Source: Paracoccaceae bacterium
GTDB lineage: Bacteria > Pseudomonadota > Alphaproteobacteria > Rhodobacterales > Rhodobacteraceae
Reading direction: 5' to 3'
Assembly (NCBI GenBank): GCA_958296035.1
Contig: OY282431.1
Location: 3,208,037 to 3,272,036 of the forward strand
DNA: 64,000 nt
How positions within the stretch are numbered: position 1 is the first letter of the stretch; the number at the start of each line of letters is the position of its first letter. Below are positions 36,564 through 45,569 of the stretch, piece after piece. The position numbers and the translations under genes are program-made. The notes beneath the pieces are model-generated. The model did no database searches. It was given only the letters and a program-made list of their open reading frames with translations, and was not told the DNA's origin.

Positions 36564-37898
36564 GTGACCTCGAATGTGGCGCGAACCGGTCTGGCCAGGG
36601 ATCTGGCCAACAGAGCCGCCTCGGACAATCCTATCCGCATCGGTCTTGTCGGTTGCGGGGAAATGGGAACCGACATCGTATCTCGAACCTCCCATATGGA
36701 AGGCATTGAAGTTGCAGCTATTGCCAATCTAACACCGGACAATGCCCACAGAGCCGCCCGCATTGCGTTTGGTTCGGACGGCCATACATGCAACCTGTCG
36801 TCGGGTACCGGTGTCAATGCGATTATTGAGCGTGGACAGATTGCGGTTACCGATAATGCCGAACGTGTCCTTGAAAGCGACTTGATCGATGTTGTCATAG
36901 AAGCCACCGGTATTCCGGCTGTCGGTGCAAGAATCGGTCTCAAGGCAATGGCATCGGGCAAACATCTGGTCATGATGAATGTCGAGGCCGACGTAACAGT
37001 AGGTGTTTATCTGAGCCATATGGCGCGGCAACACGGCGTGGTCTACTCGCTTGGCGCCGGTGATGAACCCACCGCTTGCATGGAGCTGATCGAATTTGTT
37101 GCGGCCATGGGCCACCGCATTGTTGCCGCCGGCAAAGGCAAGAACAATCCGCTTCAGTTCGACGCAACTCCCGACCAGTTACGCGACGAGGCGCGGCGAC
37201 GTAACATGAACGTTCGCATGCTGGTGGAATTCGTCGAAGGCTCTAAAACAATGGTGGAAATGGCTGCAATCGCAAATGCCACCGGTCTTGTGCCCGACAA
37301 GCCGGGCATGCACGGCCCCTGCGCCGTGCTGGACGAACTAAGCTCCGTTCTCGTTCCCTGCCAGGATGGTGGCATATTATCGGCACCCGGAAGAGTGGAC
37401 TATACCGTCGGCAAGGGCGTGGCTCCGGGTGTGTTCGTGATTGCCGAGATGGCGCATCCTCGCATCAGGGAACGGATGGAAGACCTGAAAATGGGAAAGG
37501 GGCCTTATTTCACGTTCCACAGACCATACCACCTGACATCGCTGGAAGTGCCTCTGACCTGTGCCAGAGCGGTCCTCTACGGCCAGCCCGATATGGTACC
37601 GCTTGAGGTCCCGGTTGCCGAGGTTTGCGCCGTCGCCAAGCGTGATTTGCGGCCAGACGAGGTCCTTGGACAGATAGGAGAAACAGATTATCGAGCCTGG
37701 ACCATGGAATACACGGCGGCAAAATCAGTCGGCGCCATTCCGTGTGGACTGCTTGCCGGGAGCAGGGTTACCCAAGGGCTGGCCAAGGGTGAACTGGTTA
37801 CCCGGACAAACACTCGGGTCTGCGAAAGTGAACCCATAGTTCGCATCAGGCAGCGCCAGGACGACCTGGTCAATGCAACCCTGGCGTCTCGGTATTGA
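36564..37898 (+). CDS. Homoserine-dehydrogenase-like NAD(P) oxidoreductase with SAF domain
   Basis: A 444-residue protein. A Rossmann domain (IRIGLVGCGEMGTDIV, about 25-40, then VIEATGIPAVGA and HLVMMNVEADVTVG) and a catalytic region (YSLGAGDEPTACMELIEF) resemble homoserine dehydrogenase. The C-terminus (about 360-430: VCAVAKRDLRPDEVLGQIGE, then GLLAGSRVTQGLAKGELVT) is a SAF domain. Proteins of this layout occur in sugar-acid and polyol catabolic loci. The substrate is not known to me. It is followed 190 bases later by a PfkB sugar kinase on the same strand, which supports a sugar-related role. The start is a GTG. Confidence 0.8.
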   Translation: MTSNVARTGLARDLANRAASDNPIRIGLVGCGEMGTDIVSRTSHMEGIEVAAIANLTPDNAHRAARIAFGSDGHTCNLSSGTGVNAIIERGQIAVTDNAERVLESDLIDVVIEATGIPAVGARIGLKAMASGKHLVMMNVEADVTVGVYLSHMARQHGVVYSLGAGDEPTACMELIEFVAAMGHRIVAAGKGKNNPLQFDATPDQLRDEARRRNMNVRMLVEFVEGSKTMVEMAAIANATGLVPDKPGMHGPCAVLDELSSVLVPCQDGGILSAPGRVDYTVGKGVAPGVFVIAEMAHPRIRERMEDLKMGKGPYFTFHRPYHLTSLEVPLTCARAVLYGQPDMVPLEVPVAEVCAVAKRDLRPDEVLGQIGETDYRAWTMEYTAAKSVGAIPCGLLAGSRVTQGLAKGELVTRTNTRVCESEPIVRIRQRQDDLVNATLASRY

Positions 37899-38088
37899 AG
37901 GGCCTAACAACCGCCTTTACATGACGCTCTTCTGCAATTGCCGATCGTTTCTGCTATCCGGCGCTGTGGCAGCTGGACAGTCGGGAATTTCCGTATACCC
38001 GGCCGGTTGCGTAGCACCGTCATGACAGTAGAAAGATCTTCTGAATGACCCGCGCCTTCCATTCACATCGAGCTCCGGGGGCCTGACA

Positions 38089-39042
38089 TTGCCTTCCATT
38101 TACACATGCGGCGAGGCCCTGATCGACCTCGTGCCCGACCTGGTTGGCGATAGCAGGTGCTATCGTCCGGCGCCCGGCGGATGCCCCTATAATTCGGCGA
38201 TCGCCGCTGCCCGGGCAGGTGCCGAAGTTTTCTTTGTTGGCGACATTTCGACCGATTTTTTCGGCGACATGCTGGTAAGGCGCCTAACCAACAATGGCGT
38301 ACACTGCGACCTTGTCAGGCGCAGCGACCGCCCGACCACGTTGGCCTTTGTCGATTTGCAGTCTGGAGAAGCGCGTTATGCGTTCTACGATGCCGGATCG
38401 GCTAACGTAAACCTCCAACCCCCTCTCGCCGGTTCAATCGGTGGCGACGGTGATATTCTGCTGGTTGGTTCGATTTCGCTGATCGGGATGCCGGCCGCCG
38501 ATCGTATCGCAAGATTTGCGGTTGACTGCGCCCCGCATATGGCACTCGCCGTTGATCCCAATGTGAGGGCCAACATGATTGTCGATCGCGACGTATGGCA
38601 GCAGCGCATTGACAACTTGTTTGCCGAAGCCTCGATCGTTCGCCTGAGCGATGAGGATCTGGCCGTCATTCGACCAGACGCTAGCGCTTCGGAGTTTGCC
38701 GCCGGTCTTCTTGATCACAGGGCCTCCCTTGTGGTTGTGACGCGTGGCAGAAATGGTTCTGAAGTATTCACGCGCAACCACCACCTCGAAGTTGCGGCAC
38801 CACAGGTTGCGGTTTCTGATACAGTCGGGGCAGGAGATACGCTGATAGGATCGCTCCTTGCATGGCTCGTGACCCATGGTCTCAGCTCTCGAACCGCCCT
38901 GTCGGCCATTGACCAGGATATGCTTCGAGACATGATGGGCTTTGCCACCTGCGCCGCAGCCCTGAATTGTGCGCGGTGTGGCTGCAATCCGCCATTTCAA
39001 TCGGAAATCCAGGCATTCCGGGACGATGCCGGTCGACACTAG
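38089..39042 (+). CDS. PfkB-family carbohydrate kinase (fructokinase-like)
   Basis: A 317-residue ribokinase-fold sugar kinase. The opening YTCGEALIDLVPDLVGD is followed by PGGCPYNSAIAAARAGAEVFFVGDISTDFFGDML, which matches bacterial fructokinases, then VDPNVRANMI and the catalytic DTVGAGDTLIGSLLAWL. The start is TTG. It is a different subgroup from the PfkB protein at 26732. It likely phosphorylates fructose or a related ketose, possibly a product of the upstream oxidoreductase. Confidence 0.88.
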   Translation: MPSIYTCGEALIDLVPDLVGDSRCYRPAPGGCPYNSAIAAARAGAEVFFVGDISTDFFGDMLVRRLTNNGVHCDLVRRSDRPTTLAFVDLQSGEARYAFYDAGSANVNLQPPLAGSIGGDGDILLVGSISLIGMPAADRIARFAVDCAPHMALAVDPNVRANMIVDRDVWQQRIDNLFAEASIVRLSDEDLAVIRPDASASEFAAGLLDHRASLVVVTRGRNGSEVFTRNHHLEVAAPQVAVSDTVGAGDTLIGSLLAWLVTHGLSSRTALSAIDQDMLRDMMGFATCAAALNCARCGCNPPFQSEIQAFRDDAGRH

Positions 39043-39182
39043 CACCCTGTGGATCAACGGGGCCTGCCAATGAATCGGTCATGGCGTTAACCGGGAAATC
39101 GGGCTCACCTGCTACTGAAAAATATCCAGGCAGCACATCCCGCACCCGGCCTGAGGCGGAGCAATCTGGCGGCCAGGGCGTA

Positions 39183-39660
39183 ATATTTGCATTGTCTTGA
39201 CTTGATGATGTCGAGGCCATCAAGCAGTACCATGAGCCCGGTGGCCGAGAGCGGTTCGGCCGGATTGGCGGAGATGAGCCCGGTGAGGAGGCCGCGCTCC
39301 AGCCGCCTGGACCAGATCCAGAAGCAGCCGTGATCGAGTCCCGCCCCTGGCGGTTGCTAACCAGGGCTGAAAGCCCGTCATAGGTCATGCGCATGTCGGC
39401 GGGTTCGGTGGCCAGCCAGATGTGGCACCGGTCGGGATAGCCGGACCCGATCATGAGTGGCGTATCCGCAAGACAACATCGGGGCGGAGGGTGCGGTCGA
39501 TATCCCGTTGTGGCTGTAATTATGCGGCGAGATTGACAAGGAGCGGCGCGACCGGGGCCGCCGCCTTGCGGCTGCCATTGTCTCTGCGGAAGCGCTGGTG
39601 CCAATTCTGGAACGTCTTGAAACGGATACCCCGTGTGTCCCAGAATTCCCTGGGTGTCAT
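39183..39660 (-). mobile_element. IS66-family remnant (tnpA and tnpB pieces)
   Basis: On the minus strand, 39660-39520 encodes a 47-residue tnpA piece (MTPREFWDTRGIRFKTFQNW, then RKAAAPVAPLLV). From 39454, tnpB begins (CHIWLATEPADMRMTYDGLSALV). After a frameshift near 39340 the other frame gives RRLERGLLTGLIS and LLDGLDIIKSRQCKYYA, the tnpB C-terminal half. The large transposase tnpC is absent. It borders the YwgA/HD island on its left. Confidence 0.65.
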
Positions 39661-39823
39661 CAATCTCCTGCCATTGTTCACGGCTACGAGCGGGCGCTCG
39701 CACGTAAGTGGGCAAACTGGCAGGTCATCGAGTCATCCTTACGCTGAAAGCGGTGTTCCACAGCTCCTGCCACATCTGTCTGGATCCAGACTATATTGCC
39801 TCACTTGGAGAATTTCAGCAAGC

Positions 39824-40414
39824 TTACGGTGTGCTCGAACCGGACGAAAGCCCAGTTGGTCCCTTCTGCTGGTGCAGAATGTCCTGTACGTCCTTGATCG
39901 CATGCGAGACTTTGGCCTCAGAATATCTTGGCTTCAGCTTCCTCACATGCTCCGAGAGCCTTTTGCTATCCTTGAATACATCATGCTGCAATTGTCGATA
40001 CAAATAGGCAATCGTAGATACCAGCTCTAATTCATTCGCTAATCCATTGTCGAAGGCCTCCAACACCCTGCCTATGGCCGCCTTGTTTGTTTCGATGAAC
40101 TGCTGCCCCCTCGTCTGCATCTTATCAATGTGATTGCCGGATTTGATCTCGTATCGGTTCGCTGAACTGCAATACGTTACTTCTGCGCCGCCATTATTTG
40201 CGATCACATCCAAATCTCCGGCGAGACTGGCCGAATATGGCCCGTAAGTATAGAAGGAGAAGATGTACCCGGTATTGACGGATCCCAATTCCTGGATGAG
40301 ATGCACTTTCTTTTGAAGTGCTTTTTTGTCGAGTGGAGAATTGTCCCGCTCGGATTTGACAATCAGATAAGCAACAAGTGCATACTGGTCGGCCTTGCTG
40401 GTCGTTCCCGTCAT
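39824..40414 (-). CDS. YwgA-family protein
   Basis: A 196-residue protein with the pattern of the uncharacterised YwgA family: ADQYALVAYLIVKSERDNSPLDKKALQKKVHLIQELG, then YIFSFYTYGPYSASLAGDLD, and a long helical C-terminus with VSTIAYLYRQL. The frame is open at 40429, but the ATG at 40414 has GGAGGAG ideally spaced before it, so it is the start. It lies 21 bases after the HD-domain gene. In Bacillus subtilis the ywfO (HD) and ywgA genes are likewise neighbours. The molecular role is unknown; a regulatory or substrate partner of the HD protein is inference. Confidence 0.75.
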   Translation of the reverse strand: MTGTTSKADQYALVAYLIVKSERDNSPLDKKALQKKVHLIQELGSVNTGYIFSFYTYGPYSASLAGDLDVIANNGGAEVTYCSSANRYEIKSGNHIDKMQTRGQQFIETNKAAIGRVLEAFDNGLANELELVSTIAYLYRQLQHDVFKDSKRLSEHVRKLKPRYSEAKVSHAIKDVQDILHQQKGPTGLSSGSSTP

Positions 40415-40435
40415 AATTTTCTCCTCCATTGATAT

Positions 40436-41704
40436 TCATTTCTTAACCAATTTTTCAGCTTCGGAGCTGTGTTCTTCCGGCACAAAAAGTCGGCGCTGGT
40501 TGACCTTGATCAATCCTTTGACAACGGGCGACAGCGATTGCAGAGATACTGAACGCTCGTCATCGCCCGAAGTCTGCCAGACCTTGATCTCTGCTGATCC
40601 AGACTTGTACCAGGACTTTTCGGCGTCACAGACAACGCAATTGTACTGTTCGAGTTTGCTTTGAATCTCCTTAACTTTCTCAATTTCATTGTGTGTCGCA
40701 AATTCGCTCGTTGAGTACACCATTCGATAGTGTTTTCTCTCGCGGAGGAATCGACCGTGTTTTCCCCCCTTTTGGTCGGATATCAAGCCAAACACCTTCC
40801 AGTCGTCCCATTCAAGAAAGTCCACGATTTTGTCTGGAGCCGGAAATACTCCAGATTCGAGTAGCTCCTTCAGACATTCAACCAGGTGATGATCGTAAAT
40901 TACACGGGTCTTGTGAAAGTAGAGCTGTGTAAACATCATGAATCGGGCGATAAGCAGTCCTTCCACGGCGTGGATGCCATCCTCCCCAACACCGATGTGG
41001 TGACCTTCTGTTTCTCTGTTTTTGGTGTCTGGGCAGAGGCGCAAGGAATAGATCAGTCTGTCTAGATCGTACCGCCCGTACTGCACGCCAGCGTGATGGG
41101 CATCGCGGAGCAGGTAGTCCATCCGGTCTGCATCCATCTGTCCGGAGACAAGGTCTTTCCAAACCAACACACCTGGTGAACTTGGCGTCGCCCCCAGGAT
41201 TTCGAGAATGTCTTCGACAACAATTCCGTTGTTTTTTGCCTCTGAATCGTTCTCAATGATATCTTTCAGGCTATGTTCTATCGTCGCAGTGGAGTAATCT
41301 TCGTGCGTGTATTCGCTGGAGACTTGGGGATTGACTGGCAGGAGTTCCTCGGCGGCATGAGAGAAAGGACCGTGACCGATATCGTGCAGCAGGGCCGCTA
41401 GGCGAATGATTCGCCGTTGGCGCATCAAGCTGCCGTCGTCAAATGAGTAATCGGACTTAAGGATATCGCTGCTTCGGCGCACCAGTGCATCGAACATTCG
41501 TGATGCGACGTGCATGACACCAAGTGAGTGTTCAAATCGAGAATGTGTTGCGCCAGGATAGACCATATCTGTCCAACCGAGTTGCCGAATTCTGCGGAGC
41601 CGCTGAAAGTGGGAGTGATTGATTATCTTCCACTCCAACTCATTTAGCTGAACGAATCCGTGAACGGGATCCCGGATCTCATACGGTTCTGATGGATTGC
41701 TCAT
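40436..41704 (-). CDS. HD-domain phosphohydrolase (SAMHD1/YwfO-like)
   Basis: A 422-residue metal-dependent phosphohydrolase. The N-terminal RDPVHGFVQLNELEWKIIN, the THSRFEHSLGVMH histidine (His59), the HD pair in AALLHDIGHGPFSHAAEEL (His107-Asp108) and SGQMDADRMDYLLRDAHH (Asp191/193/196) are those of SAMHD1 and YwfO-type dNTP triphosphohydrolases, so it probably hydrolyses (d)NTPs. SAMHD1 relatives limit viral replication in animals, and dNTPases defend bacteria against phage; such a role here is inference. It heads a two-gene operon with the YwgA-like gene, in an island bordered by IS66 and IS1380 remnants, with an AT-rich leader. Confidence 0.88.
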   Translation of the reverse strand: MSNPSEPYEIRDPVHGFVQLNELEWKIINHSHFQRLRRIRQLGWTDMVYPGATHSRFEHSLGVMHVASRMFDALVRRSSDILKSDYSFDDGSLMRQRRIIRLAALLHDIGHGPFSHAAEELLPVNPQVSSEYTHEDYSTATIEHSLKDIIENDSEAKNNGIVVEDILEILGATPSSPGVLVWKDLVSGQMDADRMDYLLRDAHHAGVQYGRYDLDRLIYSLRLCPDTKNRETEGHHIGVGEDGIHAVEGLLIARFMMFTQLYFHKTRVIYDHHLVECLKELLESGVFPAPDKIVDFLEWDDWKVFGLISDQKGGKHGRFLRERKHYRMVYSTSEFATHNEIEKVKEIQSKLEQYNCVVCDAEKSWYKSGSAEIKVWQTSGDDERSVSLQSLSPVVKGLIKVNQRRLFVPEEHSSEAEKLVKK

Positions 41705-41809
41705 TGCCACATTCCTGCGCAGCCTCGAGCATCTATCCCGGAAAACTCACGAGAGTTAATTGCAGTTTCTTCCATAATATACTTGTACAGAGATAATTCC
41801 GGTTATATT

Positions 41810-41838
41810 TTATAATAAAACACAAGAAAACAATACAA
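41810..41838 (-). promoter_or_regulatory. Candidate promoter of the HD/YwgA operon
   Basis: On the minus strand TTGTAT (41833-41838) and TTATAA (41810-41815) are 17 bases apart within a strongly AT-rich stretch (41770-41840) unlike its surroundings. It leaves a leader of about 100 bases before the HD gene. Confidence 0.35.
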
Positions 41839-41861
41839 GCAGCCAACCCCGTGAACACAGG

Positions 41862-42663
41862 GTGTACCCTTCATGCCGCCAGTTTCAGCCCCTCGGCACA
41901 CGAAAAGGCGTCGCCATATTCGACGCCAAACCCATGACCTCCGATGCCGGGCTGCTCCTCCTTAAGGAAGCCGACAGCATCTTCAAGGTCACAGAACGGC
42001 TGCCCCCCCTGCTTCACCGACTACCGCAACCCGGCCCGCACCGAACATTCCGTCCCTGACCTTCTCGCCCAACGAGTCCTCGCCCTGGCAACTGTGACGT
42101 GAACGGCGAAAAGCGCCGCCGGGAGCAGGACCGCGGCCAGGCGCTGGCCTCGCCAAGCACCCTCAACCGACTGGATCTGGGCGATCCGGAGACCGCCGCC
42201 GCACATCGCTACAAGCGCGTCGTGGGCGATTATGCGGCCATTGACCGCCTGATGAGCACGCTGTTCCTGGAGCGTTATCGCCGGCCGCCAGCGGAGATCG
42301 TCCTTGATATCGATGTGACCATACATGGCCACCAGGAAGAGCCGGGGTTGCAAGCGGCGTGTGGTGGCCAGGGTGGAATGGCGGACGGGGCGACGGCGGC
42401 AGCACACCCGCTTTGCGGTCACTTCTCTGGGCCGCGACCGCTACAGCAGGCAGGATCTCTGTGAGCGGCTCTATGCGGCGCGGGGCCAATCTGAAAATGT
42501 GATCAAGGGTCACCAGATAGACCTGTTCGGGGACCGCCATGGCGAAGGCGAGTATGGGGATCACACGCACGCGTCCCTTGAAGCTGGCGGGTCATATCAA
42601 GGTGACGGTACTGTGGGTGCGGCTGTCGTTACCGGAGGCGTTTGTGCATCGGGCGCAGTTTGA
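41862..42663 (+). pseudogene. IS1380-family transposase, decayed
   Basis: Successive frames give the parts of an IS1380 transposase: KPMTSDAGLLLLKEADSIF and VTERLPP, then after one extra C in a run of seven C (42003-42009) CFTDYRNPARTEHSVPDLLAQRVLALA, a stop, then RGQALASPSTLNRLDLG and PPAEIVLDIDVTIHGHQEE (with the catalytic acid strand), and later ENVIKGHQIDLFGDR. Frameshifts, a stop and a deletion make it inactive. It forms the right border of the HD/YwgA island. Confidence 0.7.
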
Positions 42664-43052
42664 GCTGGCCCTGGAGGGGTCAAACTGGACCCGAAACGAC
42701 CAATTGCGGCGGCACCGTGACGCTGTACGCTCCCTTAGACTTGTAATCGGCACGGGTTTGGCTGGTGGTCAGTCAGGGGCAGTGCCGCGACTCTTGCCGG
42801 GGGGGATCAAGAAATGCCAAAATCTGACAGGCTCAGGTCTTGTGAGATATTCGGGTTCGATTCCCACCGCTCGTTCCACAAATGTCAGGATTCAGGCTCT
42901 TTTACCTCCACCGGCTTGTAGAATGCTCGCCGAAGCATCGCCATTACTGCACAAGACATGTCAATGGTTTCCTCCCGTGCCCTGAGGGAGCGAGACTTGC
43001 GAAGGCAGCGCACATGAGCCATAGAGGCCGCATTTTCGGCAATTGAGCATCA
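42664..43052. other. Gene-less stretch after the IS1380 remnant
   Basis: About 390 bases that should hold the end of the insertion sequence and the promoter of the SDR gene. A tRNA T-arm-like word is present near 42850 but no tRNA can be folded. No gene seen. Confidence 0.4.
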
Positions 43053-43799
43053 ATGTTGAACCTCGAAGGCAAGACCGTTGTGGTGACCGCGGCGGCGGCA
43101 GGCATAGGGCGAGAAACAGCAATCGCAGCCGCAGAGCAGGGTGCCAGGGTAATCGCAACTGACATTGATACAGCGGGATTGGCCAGCATTGCGTCGGACC
43201 GGATTGTCACCCGCGAGCTTGACGTTATCGACCGTCAGGCCATTGCATCGCTGTTCAGCGAACTTGGCAAGGTAGACGGTCTGGTGAACGTGGCCGGCAT
43301 TGTTCACCATGGCACAATAGAAGAATGTACCATGGACGAGTGGCAAAGCGCGTTTCAGCTGAATGTGGACAGCATGTTCCATACCATTCGTGGCACCCTG
43401 CCAGACATGCTTGCCAATGGTGGAGGCTCGATCGTCAACATCGCCTCGGCTGCATCATCCGTGAAGGGGTTTCACCAGCGCTTCGTCTACGGGACAACCA
43501 AGGCAGCTGTCATTGGATTGACGAAATCGGTTGCAATCGATTATGTCGACAAGCAAATTCGCTGCAACGCCATTTGTCCCGGCACAGTGGATACTCCGTC
43601 TCTCCGCGAACGCGTAAGAGTGCTTGGCGAAGACCTCGGCGGCTATCACGTGGCCATGCAGCGGTTTATCTCAAGGCAGCCAATGGGTAGACTCGGGAAG
43701 GCCCGCGAGGTGGCGGCCCTGGCTGTATTTCTGTTGTCTGACGAAGCTGCCTTCATCACCGGACAGACCCATATTATTGATGGTGGCATACTTGCCTGA
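43053..43799 (+). CDS. SDR dehydrogenase, 2-keto-3-deoxy-L-fuconate dehydrogenase type
   Basis: A 248-residue short-chain dehydrogenase of the DHRS6/2-keto-3-deoxy-L-fuconate group. The NAD site reads TAAAAGIGRETAIAAAEQGA, with the Ala-rich variant typical of that group, and VIATDID gives the NAD-selecting Asp. Catalytic Ser (NIASAASSVKG) and the YGTTKAAVIGLTKSVAIDY motif follow, then CNAICPGTVDTPSL, a strong hallmark. In the non-phosphorylating L-fucose/L-rhamnose route this enzyme oxidises the 2-keto-3-deoxy acid at C4. It is 11 bases before the hydrolase gene for the next step. Confidence 0.88.
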   Translation: MLNLEGKTVVVTAAAAGIGRETAIAAAEQGARVIATDIDTAGLASIASDRIVTRELDVIDRQAIASLFSELGKVDGLVNVAGIVHHGTIEECTMDEWQSAFQLNVDSMFHTIRGTLPDMLANGGGSIVNIASAASSVKGFHQRFVYGTTKAAVIGLTKSVAIDYVDKQIRCNAICPGTVDTPSLRERVRVLGEDLGGYHVAMQRFISRQPMGRLGKAREVAALAVFLLSDEAAFITGQTHIIDGGILA

Positions 43800-43810
43800 A
43801 GGAAATTGAC

Positions 43811-44656
43811 ATGAAATTTGCACGTATTGGTCCTCGAGGCCACGAACGCCCGGCTCTTGTTGACAGCGCCGGTCGCTACCGCGACATTTCCTCACTGGTT
43901 GACGACATTACCGGGGAAGACCCTCGCGAGAACGGCGACTTCAACTCGCTTGACATTGGGGCTCTCCCCTTTTTCGCTGAAGATGCAAGGGTGGGACCCT
44001 GCGTTGCCGACATCGGCAAGATCATCTGTGTCGGCCTGAACTATTCCGATCATGCAGCGGAAACCAACAGCCCGCTGCCTGCCGAGCCGATCCTGTTCGG
44101 TAAAGCCACCTCGGCAATTAATGGCCCCTATGATGACGTAATGATACCTCGCGGTTCCACCCAAACCGACTGGGAAGTTGAACTGGGCATCGTCATTGGA
44201 CGAGAGGCGCGCTATGTCAGCGAGAATGAGGCAATGGAGTATGTCTCCGGCTTTTGCGTGGTCAACGATGTTTCGGAGCGCTCCTTCCAGAAGGAACGGT
44301 CCGGACAGTGGATCAAGGGAAAGAGTGCCGATACCTTTGCGCCAATAGGTCCATGGTTGGTCACCAGGGACGAAATTACCGACCCTTCGAATTTGCACAT
44401 GTGGCTTGAGGTCGATGGCCACCGCTACCAGGACGGCAACACATCCACCATGATCTTTGGTGTCAGCATGCTGGTCAGTTATATTTCACAGTTCATGTCA
44501 CTTCAGCCCGGCGACATAATCCCGACCGGAACACCTCCTGGTGTCGGCATGGGCAAGACTCCACCGATTTTCCTCAAGCCTGGACAGGTCATGACGCTTG
44601 GTATCGAGGGTCTGGGTCAACAGCGCCAGCAGGTCGTCGCCTATAACGGCCTTTGA
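43811..44656 (+). CDS. Fumarylacetoacetase-family hydrolase (2,4-diketo-3-deoxy-acid hydrolase type)
   Basis: A 281-residue FAH-fold enzyme. Motifs: KIICVGLNYSDHAAETN, PILFGKATSAINGPYDDV, the metal ligands in TDWEVELGIVIG, CVVNDVSERSFQKERSGQW, KSADTFAPIGPW and DIIPTGTPPGVGMG. These match hydrolases that split 2,4-diketo-3-deoxy-L-fuconate or -rhamnonate into pyruvate and lactate. Coupling with the SDR gene supports that step. Ureidoglycolate lyase-like annotation is a common alternative name in databases. Lactate formed could feed the 2-hydroxyacid dehydrogenase at 1131, if the stereochemistry fits. Confidence 0.88.
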   Translation: MKFARIGPRGHERPALVDSAGRYRDISSLVDDITGEDPRENGDFNSLDIGALPFFAEDARVGPCVADIGKIICVGLNYSDHAAETNSPLPAEPILFGKATSAINGPYDDVMIPRGSTQTDWEVELGIVIGREARYVSENEAMEYVSGFCVVNDVSERSFQKERSGQWIKGKSADTFAPIGPWLVTRDEITDPSNLHMWLEVDGHRYQDGNTSTMIFGVSMLVSYISQFMSLQPGDIIPTGTPPGVGMGKTPPIFLKPGQVMTLGIEGLGQQRQQVVAYNGL

Positions 44657-45569
44657 GATTAGCCTGCAGGCAAGCCGGGTTTCTTGAATTGTCGGACCCA
44701 TACCCGCCGCCGTTTGTTGACAGATCGGGAGTTGGTTCCATGACTTGCGAGCGGCACCAACTGGCTTCCTTGAGCCGCAGCTCTACAGGTGCATCAAAGG
44801 CAGGGATAATTGGCTCCAGCAAATTGGCCGGGACCTGCTGTTTCTTGAATTTCGACCGGGCTTCCCGCGTTTGGCCAGAAGGCGCCTTTCCCGCCGTGTT
44901 CCAGGATTGAATGCGAGCTGGCGGAAACATTCCCTGCCGGGAATGTGGACCAGGCTTTCCAATTGATGCAGAGTTGATACTTCCGGTCCGGATACCTTGA
45001 ATCATGGCAATGAACCACTCAACAGAACTGGTCGGCAATCTGGTTCAGAACACGCGTAGCGTTGGATGACATTCAAGGAGACCCGAAACATCATGTGCCT
45101 CTGCTGCTGTTCCGGCAGCCGAAAGGGGTGCATTCCGTGAATCACACTTCCGGGACAAGTGCTTCGGTTCATTTCCCGGTCCATTTCCGGCAGGCATATT
45201 CCATAGGCAAGTGTTCGTTTGCCCCCTATTGGTGCGACAAGACAAGATGCACCGATTGTTGCTGAACATTGCCGAGCCAGATACAAGACAACTCAATCTC
45301 CCTTTTTCCCGAGTTCCTTCAATGTATGCTCATAACCGGGGGTATTTCTGCCGGAATATAACGACAAAGAGTCCGGATCTTGTTTCCCTTGAGATAAATT
45401 TCATCTGTTCGTCTGTCATCGGGGTTACGATTGCCAAATTGTCGAATGCCTGCGCATACTGATCAGGTTTGTGCAGAGGATCGGTCAATCCGGATGGCAG
45501 CAGACGGTTCGTGCGACTGCAAGTGAGAAACGATTCCGAGCCGGCCATCACAGTTCGAACGGAATTGTC
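44657..45569. other. Gene-less stretch between FAH and acyltransferase genes
   Basis: About 910 bases. Frames up to 150 codons on the minus strand lack any domain or coding pattern. No insertion-sequence motif was recognised. Confidence 0.4.

Noticed and set aside
38882-39715. A 277-codon minus-strand frame
   Set aside because: A chance concatenation: it runs through the antisense of the sugar kinase end and out-of-frame parts of the IS66 remnant. Only the tnpB N-terminal piece inside it is real.
42840-42875. A tRNA or att-like tRNA 3' end (GGTTCGATTCCCACC)
   Set aside because: Only a three-base stem flanks the T-loop-like word, and no acceptor or anticodon arm can be built around it.
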